A DNA stretch of 5,385 nt, taken from positions 1 through 5,385 of the forward strand of contig JAIRJY010000136.1 of the NCBI GenBank assembly GCA_031260365.1, given 5' to 3'. Source of the stretch: Nitrososphaerota archaeon. GTDB lineage: Archaea; Thermoproteota; Bathyarchaeia; Bathyarchaeales; Bathycorpusculaceae. A program made the translations under genes and the position numbers. A model generated the notes under the pieces. The model had not been told where the DNA came from and did no database searches. It was given only the letters and a program-made list of their open reading frames with translations. Of this stretch, positions 5,093-5,385 are shown in pieces (positions within the stretch are counted from its first letter, which is position 1; each line of letters starts with the position of its first letter).

Positions 5093-5385
5093 TTAATCCT
5101 CCTCTTCTTCACCTTGTTTTCTGACTACGTTTTCGTATTCTTGAAGTTCGAGTTGTTGGAGCGTCTTTTTTGTTGGTATACCTTTTAGAGTCCAACCGCG
5201 TGATTTGTAGTAGTCATCAAGCATTAGATTAAGCTCTTCGGATGTTACTACAGAGCCTTTTGCAGAGCAAATATCTGTTATTGGCTGGTTTAAGACTTTC
5301 CATGGAAGAGTATCGTCTTTGCGGTTTAGACCTTCGCGGATGTTTATTATTCTTGCAAGAGTTTCTATTCGTTGCCCTGCAAGTT
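5093..5385 (-). CDS. aor: aldehyde:ferredoxin oxidoreductase, C-terminal fragment (runs off the window)
   Basis: Ninety-six C-terminal codons are visible, ending at TAA 5093-5095; the rest of a roughly 600-residue enzyme lies to the right. The fragment carries the hallmark end of the tungstopterin AOR family: GQRIETLARIINIREGLNRK, then DDTLPWKVL (helix and loop near the pterin domain), AKGSVVTSEELNLMLDDYY, and SRGWTLKGIPTKKTL. AOR oxidises aldehydes to carboxylic acids with ferredoxin as acceptor, or the reverse, using a tungsten bis-pterin and one [4Fe-4S] cluster; the cluster cysteines lie outside the window. The branch (AOR, FOR, GAPOR or WOR type) cannot be decided from this end. The protein finishes with an unusually acidic GEEEED tail, whose codons form the Shine-Dalgarno of the next gene. 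It is the first visible gene of a minus-strand operon with the polyferredoxin. Confidence 0.92.
   Translation of the reverse strand, partial: LAGQRIETLARIINIREGLNRKDDTLPWKVLNQPITDICSAKGSVVTSEELNLMLDDYYKSRGWTLKGIPTKKTLQQLELQEYENVVRKQGEEEED
5098..5103 (-). promoter_or_regulatory. Shine-Dalgarno AGGAGG of the polyferredoxin gene, inside the AOR 3' end
   Basis: A perfect AGGAGG on the minus strand precedes the ATG at 5085 with a 12-base spacer. It is part of the codons for the final Glu-Glu-Glu-Asp of AOR, so ribosomes ending AOR pass directly over it, which favours coupled translation. Confidence 0.65.

Overview
This is an AT-rich window that most likely comes from an archaeon. The support is: promoter-like TATA elements about 26 bases upstream of gene starts, including one GTG start that looks leaderless; strong AGGAGG and AGGTG Shine-Dalgarno sites on other genes; U-tract terminators; a tungsten-type aldehyde:ferredoxin oxidoreductase (AOR); and a surface protein with a signal peptide and a C-terminal membrane anchor. 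The combination of AOR, polyferredoxin and a SatP-type acetate transporter in an AT-rich archaeon would suit an anaerobic gut or sediment lineage such as Bathyarchaeia or Thermoplasmata. That placement is inference; no marker gene in the window fixes it.

Layout from left to right. (1) At 3-443 (+) is the 3' end of an unidentified gene, possibly a glycoside-hydrolase-like barrel protein. It converges on (2) a complete MATE-family multidrug/organic-cation exporter at 473-1822 (-). (3) The gap 1823-2305 is gene-poor. It holds A-rich tracts, two copies of a roughly 25-nt imperfect direct repeat, and a possible small gene relic at 2040-2271. (4) At 2306-3103 (-) is a secreted, membrane-anchored surface protein of unknown function; its start is reassigned here to a TTG preceded by AGGTG. 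(5) Divergent from it, at 3414-3707 (+), is a small basic protein that may be a winged-helix DNA-binding protein, probably translated from a leaderless GTG. (6) At 3887-4474 (+) is an acetate/succinate transporter, satP, strikingly close to bacterial SatP. (7) Convergent with satP is a minus-strand operon: the C-terminus of an AOR (5093-5385), then a four-cluster polyferredoxin (4594-5085) whose Shine-Dalgarno lies inside the last AOR codons.

How the genes may work together. AOR interconverts aldehydes and carboxylic acids using ferredoxin, and the polyferredoxin beside it is the likely electron-transfer subunit. The neighbouring SatP could move the acid (acetate) across the membrane, so the right third may be a small aldehyde/acetate module. 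The two units are convergent and not one operon, so this link is only suggested by proximity. The left part (MATE exporter, surface protein, small regulator-like protein) looks like ordinary accessory content facing the environment. I see no CRISPR array, rRNA, tRNA, transposase or phage gene, and no convincing undescribed system. The most unusual points are the start-site evidence, the direct repeat with the possible relic beside it, and the bacterial look of satP.
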